A stretch of 6,676 nucleotides of DNA. Source: Pseudomonadota bacterium (GTDB lineage: Bacteria > Myxococcota > Myxococcia > Myxococcales > Myxococcaceae). The notes below the pieces were generated by a model. That model had not been told where the DNA came from, ran no database searches, and saw only the letters and a list, made by a program, of their open reading frames with translations. Shown in pieces: positions 1-6,458 of the stretch; positions within the stretch are counted from its first letter, which is position 1; each line of letters opens with the position of its first letter. Where the stretch lies: positions 1-6,676 of the forward strand of contig JAFADT010000582.1 of the NCBI GenBank assembly GCA_023424585.1, given 5' to 3'. The position numbers and the translations under genes were made by a program.

Positions 1-1004
1 GCCACGCCCAGCACGAACGCCGCCACCAGCGGGCTGCCCCGGTCCCCCAGCAGCGCCTTCGCCACCGTCTGCGTCTCGTAGGCGAGCAGCACCCCGCCGA
101 CGATCCAGCCCACGTCGCGCGGCCGCCCCGCCATGCACACCGACAGCGCCACGCCCCCCACCGCCACCAGGAGGAGCGTCAGCAGCGGCGGCAACGCGTG
201 CGGCGCCGCGTGCGGCGGCAGCGGCCAGAAGAGGCTCCACAGCGTCCCCGCCGCCGCGATGCCCGCGCCCAGCATCAGGAAGCGCAGCAGGCCATACATC
301 AACCGGGGCACCCCCGCCTCCACCGACTCCGTGGCCAGTTCCAGCGAGCCCAGCGTCACCACCATCGCGGGCACCAGCAGCGTCACCCCGCCGAACAGCG
401 CCCGCACCGCGTTGAACGGCGGCAGGACGAACGTCAACCCGAGCGCCACCAGCGACCCCAGGAACGCGGCCAGGAAGCTCTTCTGCAAGTCCACCCGCTG
501 CGAGCGCAGCGTGCCGAAGTGGACGAGGCCCGCGACGACGCCCACGAAGAACGCCGCGAGCATCTCCCGCCACGCCCCGCCCACCCGCGCCGCCACCGCC
601 GCGCCATACACGCCGTAGGCCACGAACACGAGCCACTCCGGATAGGGCGGGCGCGAGGTCTCGATGCGGTCCAGCTCCGCGCGGGCCTCGGGCAGGCGCA
701 GGCGGCCCTCGGGGATGGCGTCCGCCAGCCGCAGGAGCGCCGCGGCCCGGCCCAGGTTCCAGTGCGGGTTGAAGGGCAGCCGCGCGAAGACCACCTGGGA
801 GCGCTCCGGGGACACCACCTCCGTCATCGCCAGGCTCTGGAGCGTGAAGACCTCCACGTCCAGGCCCCACGCCTTCGCCGCCCGGCGCACGCGCTCCTCC
901 ACCAGCAACGACGGCTGGTAGGCCAGGTGCAACGCCTTCGCCAGGTCCAGCAGGAAGGCGGAGGCCGCCTCCCCGTCCATCGCGGCGTCATGCTCTCGCG
1001 TCAT
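1..1004 (-). CDS. ThrE-family threonine/serine exporter-like inner-membrane protein (3' end outside window)
   Basis: The frame is open for 334 codons from an ATG at 1004-1002 and leaves the window at position 1 without a stop. Seen: a soluble N-terminal part of about 120 residues, with the segment around LLVEERVRRAAKAWGLDVEV (33-52) and an acidic/arginine helix EARAELDRIE (106-115); then hydrophobic segments at about 123-140, 147-164, 177-195, 204-220 and 238-256; a proline/histidine-rich linker (257-273); and further membrane segments from 274 to the edge. This order matches the ThrE family, in which a PF06738-type domain is followed by a smaller PF12821-type domain. Characterised members (Corynebacterium ThrE) export threonine and serine by proton motive force; the substrate here is inferred only from family. 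GGAG lies 5 nt upstream of the ATG. The start overlaps the stop of the outer-membrane protein gene as ATGA, so translation is probably coupled. Confidence 0.82.
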   Translation of the reverse strand, partial: MTREHDAAMDGEAASAFLLDLAKALHLAYQPSLLVEERVRRAAKAWGLDVEVFTLQSLAMTEVVSPERSQVVFARLPFNPHWNLGRAAALLRLADAIPEGRLRLPEARAELDRIETSRPPYPEWLVFVAYGVYGAAVAARVGGAWREMLAAFFVGVVAGLVHFGTLRSQRVDLQKSFLAAFLGSLVALGLTFVLPPFNAVRALFGGVTLLVPAMVVTLGSLELATESVEAGVPRLMYGLLRFLMLGAGIAAAGTLWSLFWPLPPHAAPHALPPLLTLLLVAVGGVALSVCMAGRPRDVGWIVGGVLLAYETQTVAKALLGDRGSPLVAAFVLGV

Positions 1005-2437
1005 GGCGACTCCGCGGCAGGAGCGGGGTCCGCGCCGGAGCCACCCGGGCCCCGCGCGTCCTTGAACGCGAAGCTGGCGCCCACCAGCAGCGTGGCCTGG
1101 AAGTAGCGGACGTCCTGGCTGCGCATGGGCGCGGACAGGCCCAGCTGCTGGAAGCTCTCCGACAGCCGCTCGGTCTGCTTGCCTCCCCACGCCAGGTTGC
1201 CGCCCAGCGTGAAGCGCGAGCGTCCCAGGGTGAAGTGGACGCCCGAGGCGACGTGGTACAGGTCCCAGCCCCCGAGCAGCGCGTTCGTCTCCGGCGTCTG
1301 CTCCAGCGCGCTGAAGTCCGTGTGCCCGCTCAGGTACACCCGCACCCGCTCCCCCAGCTTCTGCTCGACGCCCAGCGCCCCGTTCAGCACCGCCTTGAGC
1401 GCGAAGGCGTAGTCGCCGTTGATGGACTCCGTGGCGTCGCGCGGCACGATGGGCTCCGTGTCCACCAGGGTGAGGGACCCGACGGGCGCGTAGCCCTCCG
1501 CGGACGCGTACACCGTGGTCGATGGACCGAAGCTCCGGCTGACCCCGAGCGCCGCGGACCAGGAGCTGCGGAAGTGCGCCGGCAGGTCCTCCTGGAAGTT
1601 GAACACGGGCGCGGGCGCGTTCGTGGCCAGGCCCTGGGACTGGACGGCGCGCTCGAACCCCACCGAGCCCCGGCCCCACACCGCCAGGCTCGGCGTCGTC
1701 ACGGCGAGCCCCACGGCCCAGGGGCCGCGCTGGTAGCTGGCGCCCAGCTTCAACAACAGGCGGATGTGGTCCAGCTCCAGGTCGCGGCCCAGCGTCGCCA
1801 GCAGCCGCTGGCCGGCGGCGCCGGAGCCCTCGGCGAGCGTCTGGAAGCGCAGCTCGTGATGCCGGACCGCGAGGAACGGAGTCAACCCCAGGCCCAGGTG
1901 CTCCGTGATGGGCGTGGCCCAGGAGAGGCCCGTCCAGACCTCGGTCACGGACTGGTCCAGGCGCACGTCCGTGGACAGCGTGTCCAGGCCCTGCACGCCG
2001 CCCAGGTCCGTGCCCATCCGCGTGCCGCGCGCCTGGAGGCTGTAGGCGAAGCCCTGGCGCGTGAGCAGCGAGTAGGCCAGCCGGGACCTCCCCAGGAACC
2101 CGAAGCGCAGCGAGCCGGCGATCAACGACGGCAGCACGTCGATGTTGGAGTCGGCCAGGCCCCTTCCCTGGCCCTGCCCGTCCTTCACGTTCAGGCGCAT
2201 GTACTCGAACACGCTGCCGGTGAGCTCCAGCTCCGGCGCGCCCAGGAGCGCGAGCGCGCCGGGGTTGTAATAGGTGGCGCTGATGTCGTTCGGGTTGCCC
2301 ACGAAGGAGCCCCCCAACAGCCACGCCCGGTTGCCGAACTGCCGGGTGGAGTAGTGCGCGTCCTGCGCCAGCGCCGTCGCGGACACGAGCAGGCCCAGCA
2401 CCACGCCCCACGGGCCCCTGGATGGGATGGGCGTCAT
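1001..2437 (-). CDS. FadL/OmpP1-like outer-membrane beta-barrel protein
   Basis: 478 residues from an ATG. Seen: a signal peptide (arginine at 7, hydrophobic stretch 11-23, cleavage likely TALA|QDA after residue 24), then the N-terminal segment FGNRAWLLGGSFVG (34-47) leading into DISATYYNPGAL (51-62). The glycine-rich 'GG.fvg..dd..a.yyNPgal' pattern with its NPG/NPA turn is typical of the plug region of FadL/OmpP1-like barrels. The rest is a run of alternating amphipathic strands with aromatic ends, and the length fits the family (about 400-500). The last strand probably ends at ASFAF (454-458), followed by a 20-residue Gly/Pro/Ala tail. Known FadL proteins pass hydrophobic compounds through the outer membrane; the substrate here is unknown. 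The gene begins 4 nt after the SulP stop with only a weak ribosome binding site, and its own stop overlaps the ThrE start, so it is the middle gene of a coupled trio. A generic barrel of another family is the main alternative. Confidence 0.75.
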   Translation of the reverse strand: MTPIPSRGPWGVVLGLLVSATALAQDAHYSTRQFGNRAWLLGGSFVGNPNDISATYYNPGALALLGAPELELTGSVFEYMRLNVKDGQGQGRGLADSNIDVLPSLIAGSLRFGFLGRSRLAYSLLTRQGFAYSLQARGTRMGTDLGGVQGLDTLSTDVRLDQSVTEVWTGLSWATPITEHLGLGLTPFLAVRHHELRFQTLAEGSGAAGQRLLATLGRDLELDHIRLLLKLGASYQRGPWAVGLAVTTPSLAVWGRGSVGFERAVQSQGLATNAPAPVFNFQEDLPAHFRSSWSAALGVSRSFGPSTTVYASAEGYAPVGSLTLVDTEPIVPRDATESINGDYAFALKAVLNGALGVEQKLGERVRVYLSGHTDFSALEQTPETNALLGGWDLYHVASGVHFTLGRSRFTLGGNLAWGGKQTERLSESFQQLGLSAPMRSQDVRYFQATLLVGASFAFKDARGPGGSGADPAPAAESP

Positions 2438-2441
2438 GGCT

Positions 2442-4199
2442 TCAGTGCACCTGGGGCGAGGGGACGGGCTCGCCGTCGCGGGAGGCCCACGCGCCGTCCC
2501 GCGCGTCGAGGTAGGCGCGCACGGCCGCGCCCACCGTGGGGAAGAGCCGCTCCTGGCCCATCAGGTCCTGCAAGCCCGAGCGCCACAGCATCCGGCGCAT
2601 CGGCGCGCGGGCCTGGGCCACGGCGAAGACGATGTCCTGCTCCGCGAGCTCGTGGCACACCTTCTCCAGGCTCTCCGCGGCGGTGATGTCCAGGTCGAAC
2701 ACGGAGGACGCATCCAGCACGAACCAGCGCACCGGGTGGCGCGGCTCCGCCACCAGCCGGCGCACCTGCTCGCGCAGGAAGCGGGCGTTGGCGAAGAAGA
2801 GGGGCGCGTCGAAGCGGTAGACGACGAGCCCGGGCACCGTCTCCGCGTCCGCGTGGCCCTCCACGTCATGCCAGCCGGGCACGCCCTCGCGCTCGCCCAG
2901 GACGGCGTCGTGCGGGTGCGCCGCGCGGCGGATGAGGTCCACCAGCGCCAGGGCCACGGCGATGAGGATGCCCTGGAGGATGCCCAGGAAGAGCACGCCC
3001 AGCGTCGTCACCATCGCGAGCACCGCCTCCACCGGGCGCACGCGCCACAGCAGGAGGAGGGGCTTCACCTCCAGCAGGTACACCGCCGCGACGATGACGA
3101 TGGCCCCCAGCGTCACCAGCGGCAGCTTCGACAGGAGCGGCGTGAGGAACAGGGAGAACACCAGGACCACCCCGGCCGCGCCCACGCCGACGAGCTGCGT
3201 GCGTCCCCGCATGGACGCGTTGACCGCCGTGCGCGAGTCACTGCCCGTCACCGGGAAGCCCTGCGTGAGGCCCGTGAGCAGGTTGGCCGCCGCCTGTCCG
3301 AAGAACTCCTGTTGGGCGTCCAGCCGGTAGCCGAAGCGGTCCGCGTAGATGCGGCCCGTGAGCACGGAGCTGGCGTAGTTCACCAGCGCGAGGCTGAAGG
3401 CCGCCGGCAGCAGCGCGCGCACGTCCTCGAAGCGCGGCGACGGCAGGCCGAAGGTGGGCGCCGAGGCCGCGACGGCCCCCACCACCTTCACGCCGCCGTG
3501 CTCCAGCTGGAAGCGCCACGTCACCAGCGTGGTGAGCGCCACCATCACCAGCGGCGCGGGCCAGCGCGGCAGGAAGCGGCGCAGGGCCACCAGGGCCGCG
3601 ACGATGCTCAGCCCCAGCACCAGCGTGGGCACGTGCGTGCGGCCCAGGTTCGCCGCCACCTCGTGCAGCTGGCCCGCGAACTCGTTCGACCTGCGCTCCA
3701 GCCCGAACATCCGCGCCAGCTGGCTGCCGATGATGATGAGCGCCGCGCCGTTGACGTAGCCGATGAGGATGGGCCGCGACAGGAAGTCCGCCAGCGCGCC
3801 CGCGCGGCACAGCCCCCCCAGCAGGCTCACGACGCCCACCATCAACGCCAGGAGCGCGGCCAGGGAGGCCAGCCGCGCCGGCCCGCCGTCGCCCACCATC
3901 GGGGCCAGCGCCGTCGCGGTGAGGATGGCCGCGCCCGCCTCCGGCCCCAGCAGCAGGTGGCGTGAAGGGCCGAACAGCGCATACGCCAGCATCGCGAAGA
4001 CGCCCGCGTACAGCCCCGCCACGGGGCGCACGCCGACAATCTGGGCGTAGGCCAGCCCCTGGGGGATGAGCATCGCGCCCACGGTGAGCGCGGCCAGGAC
4101 GTCCGCGCGCAGCCACCGTCGCTCATAGGTCCGCGCCTGCTCGACGCCCGGGAGGAAGCGACCCAGGACGTGAGCGGCCGTGGCCGCGGTGCGCTTCAT
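2442..4199 (-). CDS. SulP-family inorganic anion transporter with STAS domain
   Basis: 585 residues. Seen: TM1 motif GAMLIPQGLAYAQ (41-53), followed by GLYAGVFAMLAYALFGPSRH and LGPEAGAA; mid-protein QQEFFGQAAANLLTG and GFPVTGSDSRTAVNASMRG, all hallmarks of SulP/SLC26 carriers; then a cytosolic STAS domain at about 457-566, containing FVLDASSVFDLDIT (493-506). The family (PF00916 plus PF01740) moves sulfate, bicarbonate, C4-dicarboxylates or other anions across the inner membrane. The substrate cannot be told from sequence: BicA-, DauA- and sulfate-type members share these motifs. The ATG at 4199 is chosen because a purine run GGGGGGAGGG sits just upstream, and the extra residues from an in-frame GTG at 4274 (Arg/Pro/His-rich) look non-coding. 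The spacing to the start is short, about 3 nt from GGAGG. It is the first gene of the SulP - outer-membrane protein - ThrE unit and is 116 nt downstream of the BASS gene. Confidence 0.93.
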   Translation of the reverse strand: MKRTAATAAHVLGRFLPGVEQARTYERRWLRADVLAALTVGAMLIPQGLAYAQIVGVRPVAGLYAGVFAMLAYALFGPSRHLLLGPEAGAAILTATALAPMVGDGGPARLASLAALLALMVGVVSLLGGLCRAGALADFLSRPILIGYVNGAALIIIGSQLARMFGLERRSNEFAGQLHEVAANLGRTHVPTLVLGLSIVAALVALRRFLPRWPAPLVMVALTTLVTWRFQLEHGGVKVVGAVAASAPTFGLPSPRFEDVRALLPAAFSLALVNYASSVLTGRIYADRFGYRLDAQQEFFGQAAANLLTGLTQGFPVTGSDSRTAVNASMRGRTQLVGVGAAGVVLVFSLFLTPLLSKLPLVTLGAIVIVAAVYLLEVKPLLLLWRVRPVEAVLAMVTTLGVLFLGILQGILIAVALALVDLIRRAAHPHDAVLGEREGVPGWHDVEGHADAETVPGLVVYRFDAPLFFANARFLREQVRRLVAEPRHPVRWFVLDASSVFDLDITAAESLEKVCHELAEQDIVFAVAQARAPMRRMLWRSGLQDLMGQERLFPTVGAAVRAYLDARDGAWASRDGEPVPSPQVH

Positions 4200-4315
4200 G
4201 GCCCTCCCCCCGTGTGCTCGGCGCCTTGGACGCGAGGAAGGGTGGAGGCGCCCGGGCGTCGTGGCATCACCCACCCGGGTGCGTTGCGCGCATCGGCTTC
4301 ACGACAGGCAAGGGC
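4200..4315. other. 116-bp gap between the BASS and SulP genes
   Basis: This is the only real gap among the five large genes. It holds the SulP ribosome binding site, a 10-bp palindrome CACCCGGGTG (4272-4281) and two copies of GGCGCC (4220-4225 and 4247-4252). I see neither a convincing terminator (no hairpin with a T tract on the minus strand) nor a clear -35/-10 pair. Either the SulP unit has its own promoter here, of a type I cannot recognise, or all five genes are one transcript. Confidence 0.5.
4203..4207 (-). promoter_or_regulatory. Ribosome binding site deciding the SulP start
   Basis: GGAGG, inside a longer GGGGGGAGGG run at 4202-4211, lies 3 nt before the ATG at 4199. It favours this start over the in-frame GTG 75 nt upstream, which has no comparable purine run. 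The spacing is shorter than usual. Confidence 0.6.
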
Positions 4316-5218
4316 TCACGTGCCCGCGGAGGCCCGCCTGCCCGACGGCAGCGAAGGCCCGCCGCCGCGCTCGGACGCCTGGTGTCGCTGGTTCCAGATT
4401 TGATACGGCACCAGCGCCAGGGTGCGGAGCAGCAGGTACGTGCCCATGACGCCCAGCAGGCCCTTCATGGGGTAGGTGCTGCCGCCCAGGCAGAAGGCGA
4501 ACGCGGGGTTCCCGAAGGCGGCGGAGATGGCCAGCGCCGTGCGGTCCCCGGGCCGGGGCCGGCCCGCCACGTGCCCCAGGGCCGCGGCTCCCAGCGTCAC
4601 CACTCCCATCGCGGCGAACGCCCAGAAGCGGAGCTGCTTCAGCAGCGGGAAGCTCGCGGCGATCATCGTCACCGTGGCCACGGCCAGGGCGACGTTGAAG
4701 TAGAGCTTCACCGGCGTGCGCAGCCGGCGGGCCCAGCCGGGCGCCACCCCCTGGAGCCCGATGCCCAGGGCGAAGGGGATGAGGAACGGGAGGATGACCT
4801 TCCCCAGGAGCACCCCCTCCGGGGGCGACTGGATGGCCATGGGGAACAGCCGCTCCAGCAGCCGCAGCGACAGCGGCATCAGCACGATGGCGACGAGCGA
4901 CAGGGTGACGGACAGCGCCAGGGCCAGCGGCAGGTTGCCCTTCTGCTGGGACACGACGTTGAGCGCCATGGGCAGCCCCGGGCAGAACGCCATCAGCGCG
5001 ATGACGCCCGCCGCGACGGGAGCGACCGGCAGCACCTTCACCACGATGAGGGCCAGCAGCGGCACGCCGACGAGGCACACCCCCAGCCCTCGGGCGAAGG
5101 CCGGCTGCCGCACGCCCCGGCCCAGGTCCTCCAGGTGCCACGACAGGCCCTGCGACAGGCCCAGCGCGACGATGAACGTGGAGACCATGAGGGTGATGAG
5201 GGATTCGAGGACGTGCAT
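4316..5218 (-). CDS. BASS-fold (bile acid:sodium symporter family) membrane transporter, sodium-site residues altered
   Basis: 300 residues with about 9-10 hydrophobic segments, the size of the PF01758 family. Seen: N-terminal MVSTFIVALGLSQGLSW (11-27), a crossover-like segment AFCPGLPMALNVVSQQKGN (77-95) continuing into LPLALALSVTLS (96-107), and DRTALAISAAFGNPAFAFCL (225-244). These correspond to the family segments usually written 'CPGG..SN..T...GN.ALS..mT' and 'rT.siE.G.QN..LA'. Characterised relatives import organic anions with sodium, but positions that normally hold Gln (TM3), Glu and Gln (TM9) appear here as Cys48, Ser232 and Gly236, so the coupling ion and substrate are uncertain. 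The C-terminus (276-300) is polar and arginine-rich, probably cytosolic. The ATG at 5218 is chosen because it overlaps the phosphatase stop as TGATG, with GGAG 8 nt upstream; an in-frame TTG sits one codon earlier. Coupling implies the two gene products are made together. Confidence 0.82.
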   Translation of the reverse strand: MHVLESLITLMVSTFIVALGLSQGLSWHLEDLGRGVRQPAFARGLGVCLVGVPLLALIVVKVLPVAPVAAGVIALMAFCPGLPMALNVVSQQKGNLPLALALSVTLSLVAIVLMPLSLRLLERLFPMAIQSPPEGVLLGKVILPFLIPFALGIGLQGVAPGWARRLRTPVKLYFNVALAVATVTMIAASFPLLKQLRFWAFAAMGVVTLGAAALGHVAGRPRPGDRTALAISAAFGNPAFAFCLGGSTYPMKGLLGVMGTYLLLRTLALVPYQIWNQRHQASERGGGPSLPSGRRASAGT

Positions 5219-6210
5219 CAACGGCGCTCCGGGAAGATGCGCTTCCAGTCGTTCCGCATGCTGACCACCGTCCAGCCGCCCTCGCGCGCGGCCTCCAGCG
5301 ACGCGCCGTCCTTCTCTTCGTAGGCGAACTCGCGCGCGGCGTCGTCGTGGTGGATGAGCAGCGAGAAGCCGGGGCGCGGCTGCTCATGCGTGTACTGGAG
5401 CATCTGGATGTCGCCGCCCGAGCGGACGTTGCCCGCGGCGAACACCGGCCGCCGCCCGATGTGCTGGTCGATGCCCACCGGCTTGCCGGCCTTGTCGTTG
5501 ACGTGGTCCACGCGGGCCTCGCGCCGCAGCACCGGGTGGCCGTCGCCCTCGTCGAACTCCTCCTTCAGGCCGCTGCCGATGACCTGCTGGGGCGGGATGC
5601 CGTAGGTGTCCTCGGAGACGACCCGCATGAAGTCCGCGCCGCCGCCCGAGGAGATCCACGTCTGGAAGCCATTGGCGCGCAGGTACTGGAGCAGCTCCAG
5701 CATGGGCGCGTAGGCGAGCTGCGTGTACGGCACGCCCAGCTTGGGGTGGCGGGCGGTCCGGAAGAAGGCGCGGGCCTCGCGGGCGAGCTCCTCCTGGGTC
5801 TTGCCCGCGTGGGTGACGGCGACCAGCTCCATCAACTGGGGCTCGTCCATGGAGGACAGCCGGGCCAGGTCGCCCTCCAGCACGGCCTTGAAGGGCTGAC
5901 GCTTCGCGAGCGACGCGTCCTCCTTCACGCGGGCCTTGACCTGCTCCAGCAGGAAGGCGCCCTGCACGACGGGCTGCTCCGGCCAGAGCGTGCCGTCGTT
6001 GTCGAAGGTGGCGATGCGCTCCTCCGGGGGGATGTAGCCGGGGCCGCCCTCGGTGGTGGCGCGGGTGACGAAGTCGATGATGGAGTGCTTCACCGGGCCG
6101 TCGTTCCAGGACGGCAGCGGGTCCGCCGCCAGCGCCTGGAGGGGAATGGCCATCCACAGCGCGAGCGCCCAGGCCCACCAGGCCGGTTGCCTCCTCGTGC
6201 GTCGCTCCAC
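5218..6210 (-). CDS. Exported HAD-superfamily phosphatase (acid phosphatase-like)
   Basis: 330 residues from a GTG. Seen: a signal peptide (MERRTRRQ, then a Trp/Ala/Leu core at 10-27, cleavage near QALA|AD around 28-29), so the enzyme probably acts in the periplasm. HAD motif I is FDNDGTLWPEQP (69-80), with nucleophile Asp70 and acid Asp72. Motif II is ISSGGGADF (186-194), with Ser187/188. A lysine, Lys243, in GKPVGIDQHIG fits motif III. Motif IV is AAGNVRSGGDIQML (258-271), with Asp267. The C-terminal stretch LLIHHDDAAREFAYEE and the ending GWTVV..RNDWKRIFP resemble a recurrent subfamily of HAD hydrolases with DNDGTLW. Known chemistry is phosphomonoester hydrolysis through an aspartyl-phosphate; the physiological substrate is unknown. 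The GTG is preferred to an upstream TTG (6243) because AGGAGG lies 5 nt before it and because it gives a normal signal peptide. It is the first gene of the pair with the BASS transporter. Confidence 0.88.
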   Translation of the reverse strand: MERRTRRQPAWWAWALALWMAIPLQALAADPLPSWNDGPVKHSIIDFVTRATTEGGPGYIPPEERIATFDNDGTLWPEQPVVQGAFLLEQVKARVKEDASLAKRQPFKAVLEGDLARLSSMDEPQLMELVAVTHAGKTQEELAREARAFFRTARHPKLGVPYTQLAYAPMLELLQYLRANGFQTWISSGGGADFMRVVSEDTYGIPPQQVIGSGLKEEFDEGDGHPVLRREARVDHVNDKAGKPVGIDQHIGRRPVFAAGNVRSGGDIQMLQYTHEQPRPGFSLLIHHDDAAREFAYEEKDGASLEAAREGGWTVVSMRNDWKRIFPERR

Positions 6211-6215
6211 GGTCG

Positions 6216-6221
6216 CCTCCT
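6216..6221 (-). promoter_or_regulatory. Strong ribosome binding site deciding the phosphatase start
   Basis: AGGAGG, a full anti-Shine-Dalgarno match, lies 5 nt before the GTG at 6210-6208. It overrules the longer TTG start at 6243, which would place 11 extra residues, including two acidic ones, ahead of the basic n-region of the signal peptide. Confidence 0.8.
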
Positions 6222-6252
6222 GTGCCGGCGCAATCCCAGACAAGAGGTTGGG

Positions 6253-6277
6253 GACGCGGCGGCCGCGTCACAACGCG
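6253..6277 (-). repeat. Overlapping inverted repeats in the leader of the phosphatase gene
   Basis: On the minus strand CGCGT-TGTG-ACGCG (6277-6264) overlaps GACGCGG-CCG-CCGCGTC (6269-6253). The ACGCG block is shared, so an RNA could form only one of the two small hairpins (5 bp with a 4-nt loop, or 7 bp with a 3-nt loop). The block begins 42 nt upstream of the GTG start. It could be a protein-binding site or an RNA structure; short GC-rich palindromes also arise by chance in such DNA. Confidence 0.35.
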
Positions 6278-6317
6278 ACGTGGAGGGCGCGGGTGGAGGG
6301 CCCGCTGTGCCCGGCCG

Positions 6318-6458
6318 TCAGTGGGCAGGCACCGACGGCGTCTGCTCGGAGGCTCCCGCGCGACTGGCGGGAGCCTCCGGTGATGGCTGGAGGGAAGCGG
6401 CGCAGCACAGGCCCCCCATGAGTCCGAGCAGCAAGCTGCGCGCCCGGATTCCCGCCAT
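6318..6458 (-). CDS. Possible small secreted peptide, 46 residues, unknown function
   Basis: An ATG at 6458-6456 is preceded by GGGGGAGG with 5 nt spacing. The product begins MAGIRARSLLLGLMGGLCCA: two arginines, a leucine/glycine hydrophobic core and small residues suiting signal peptidase I near CAA|S (residue 21). The two cysteines at 18-19 do not sit in a proper lipobox. The remaining 25 residues are rich in Pro, Ala and Ser, with no recognisable domain. Third positions are about 80% G/C, slightly lower than in the neighbouring large genes. It ends 107 nt before the phosphatase start. I do not recognise it. It may be a real small exported peptide, a leader ORF, or chance; the ribosome binding site plus signal-like start is the only support. 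A GTG one codon upstream is a possible alternative start. Confidence 0.4.
   Translation of the reverse strand: MAGIRARSLLLGLMGGLCCAASLQPSPEAPASRAGASEQTPSVPAH
6347..6379 (-). other. Perfect 13-bp hairpin, 7-nt loop
   Basis: The arms CGGAGGCTCCCGC and GCGGGAGCCTCCG (minus strand) pair without mismatch around the loop CAGTCGC. The structure lies inside the last third of the 46-residue ORF and ends 27 nt before that ORF's stop codon. No T-rich run follows on either strand, so it is not a standard factor-independent terminator. It may be a U-less terminator, an attenuator or RNA stabiliser ahead of the phosphatase gene, or a protein-binding site. Confidence 0.6.

Noticed and set aside
1235..2686. 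Long plus-strand open frame (483 codons), and similar ones at 198-1106, 2427-3965, 4214-5323 and 5347-6555
   Set aside because: They run antisense to genes with clear family motifs. Their products are Arg/Gln/His/Pro-rich with no domain, as expected for the antisense of high-GC coding DNA.
3238..4116. Minus-strand open frames inside the SulP gene, and similar ones at 4299-5387 and 5384-6271
   Set aside because: Out-of-frame shadows with Gly/Arg/Pro-rich translations; they overlap genes whose frame is fixed by recognisable motifs.
4200..4274. N-terminal extension of the SulP gene to a GTG at 4274
   Set aside because: It adds 25 Arg/Pro/His-rich residues, lacks a good ribosome binding site, and the ATG at 4199 has one.
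4272..4281. 10-bp palindrome CACCCGGGTG as an operator
   Set aside because: Palindromes of this size and composition are expected by chance in very GC-rich DNA, and no partner site was seen.
6211..6243. N-terminal extension of the phosphatase to a TTG at 6243
   Set aside because: The GTG at 6210 has a perfect AGGAGG 5 nt upstream and gives a cleaner signal peptide.
6245..6273. Candidate promoter TTGTGA - 17 nt - CAACCT upstream of the phosphatase
   Set aside because: The spacing is right but the -10 element matches only two of six consensus positions; it also overlaps the inverted repeats. Too weak to annotate.
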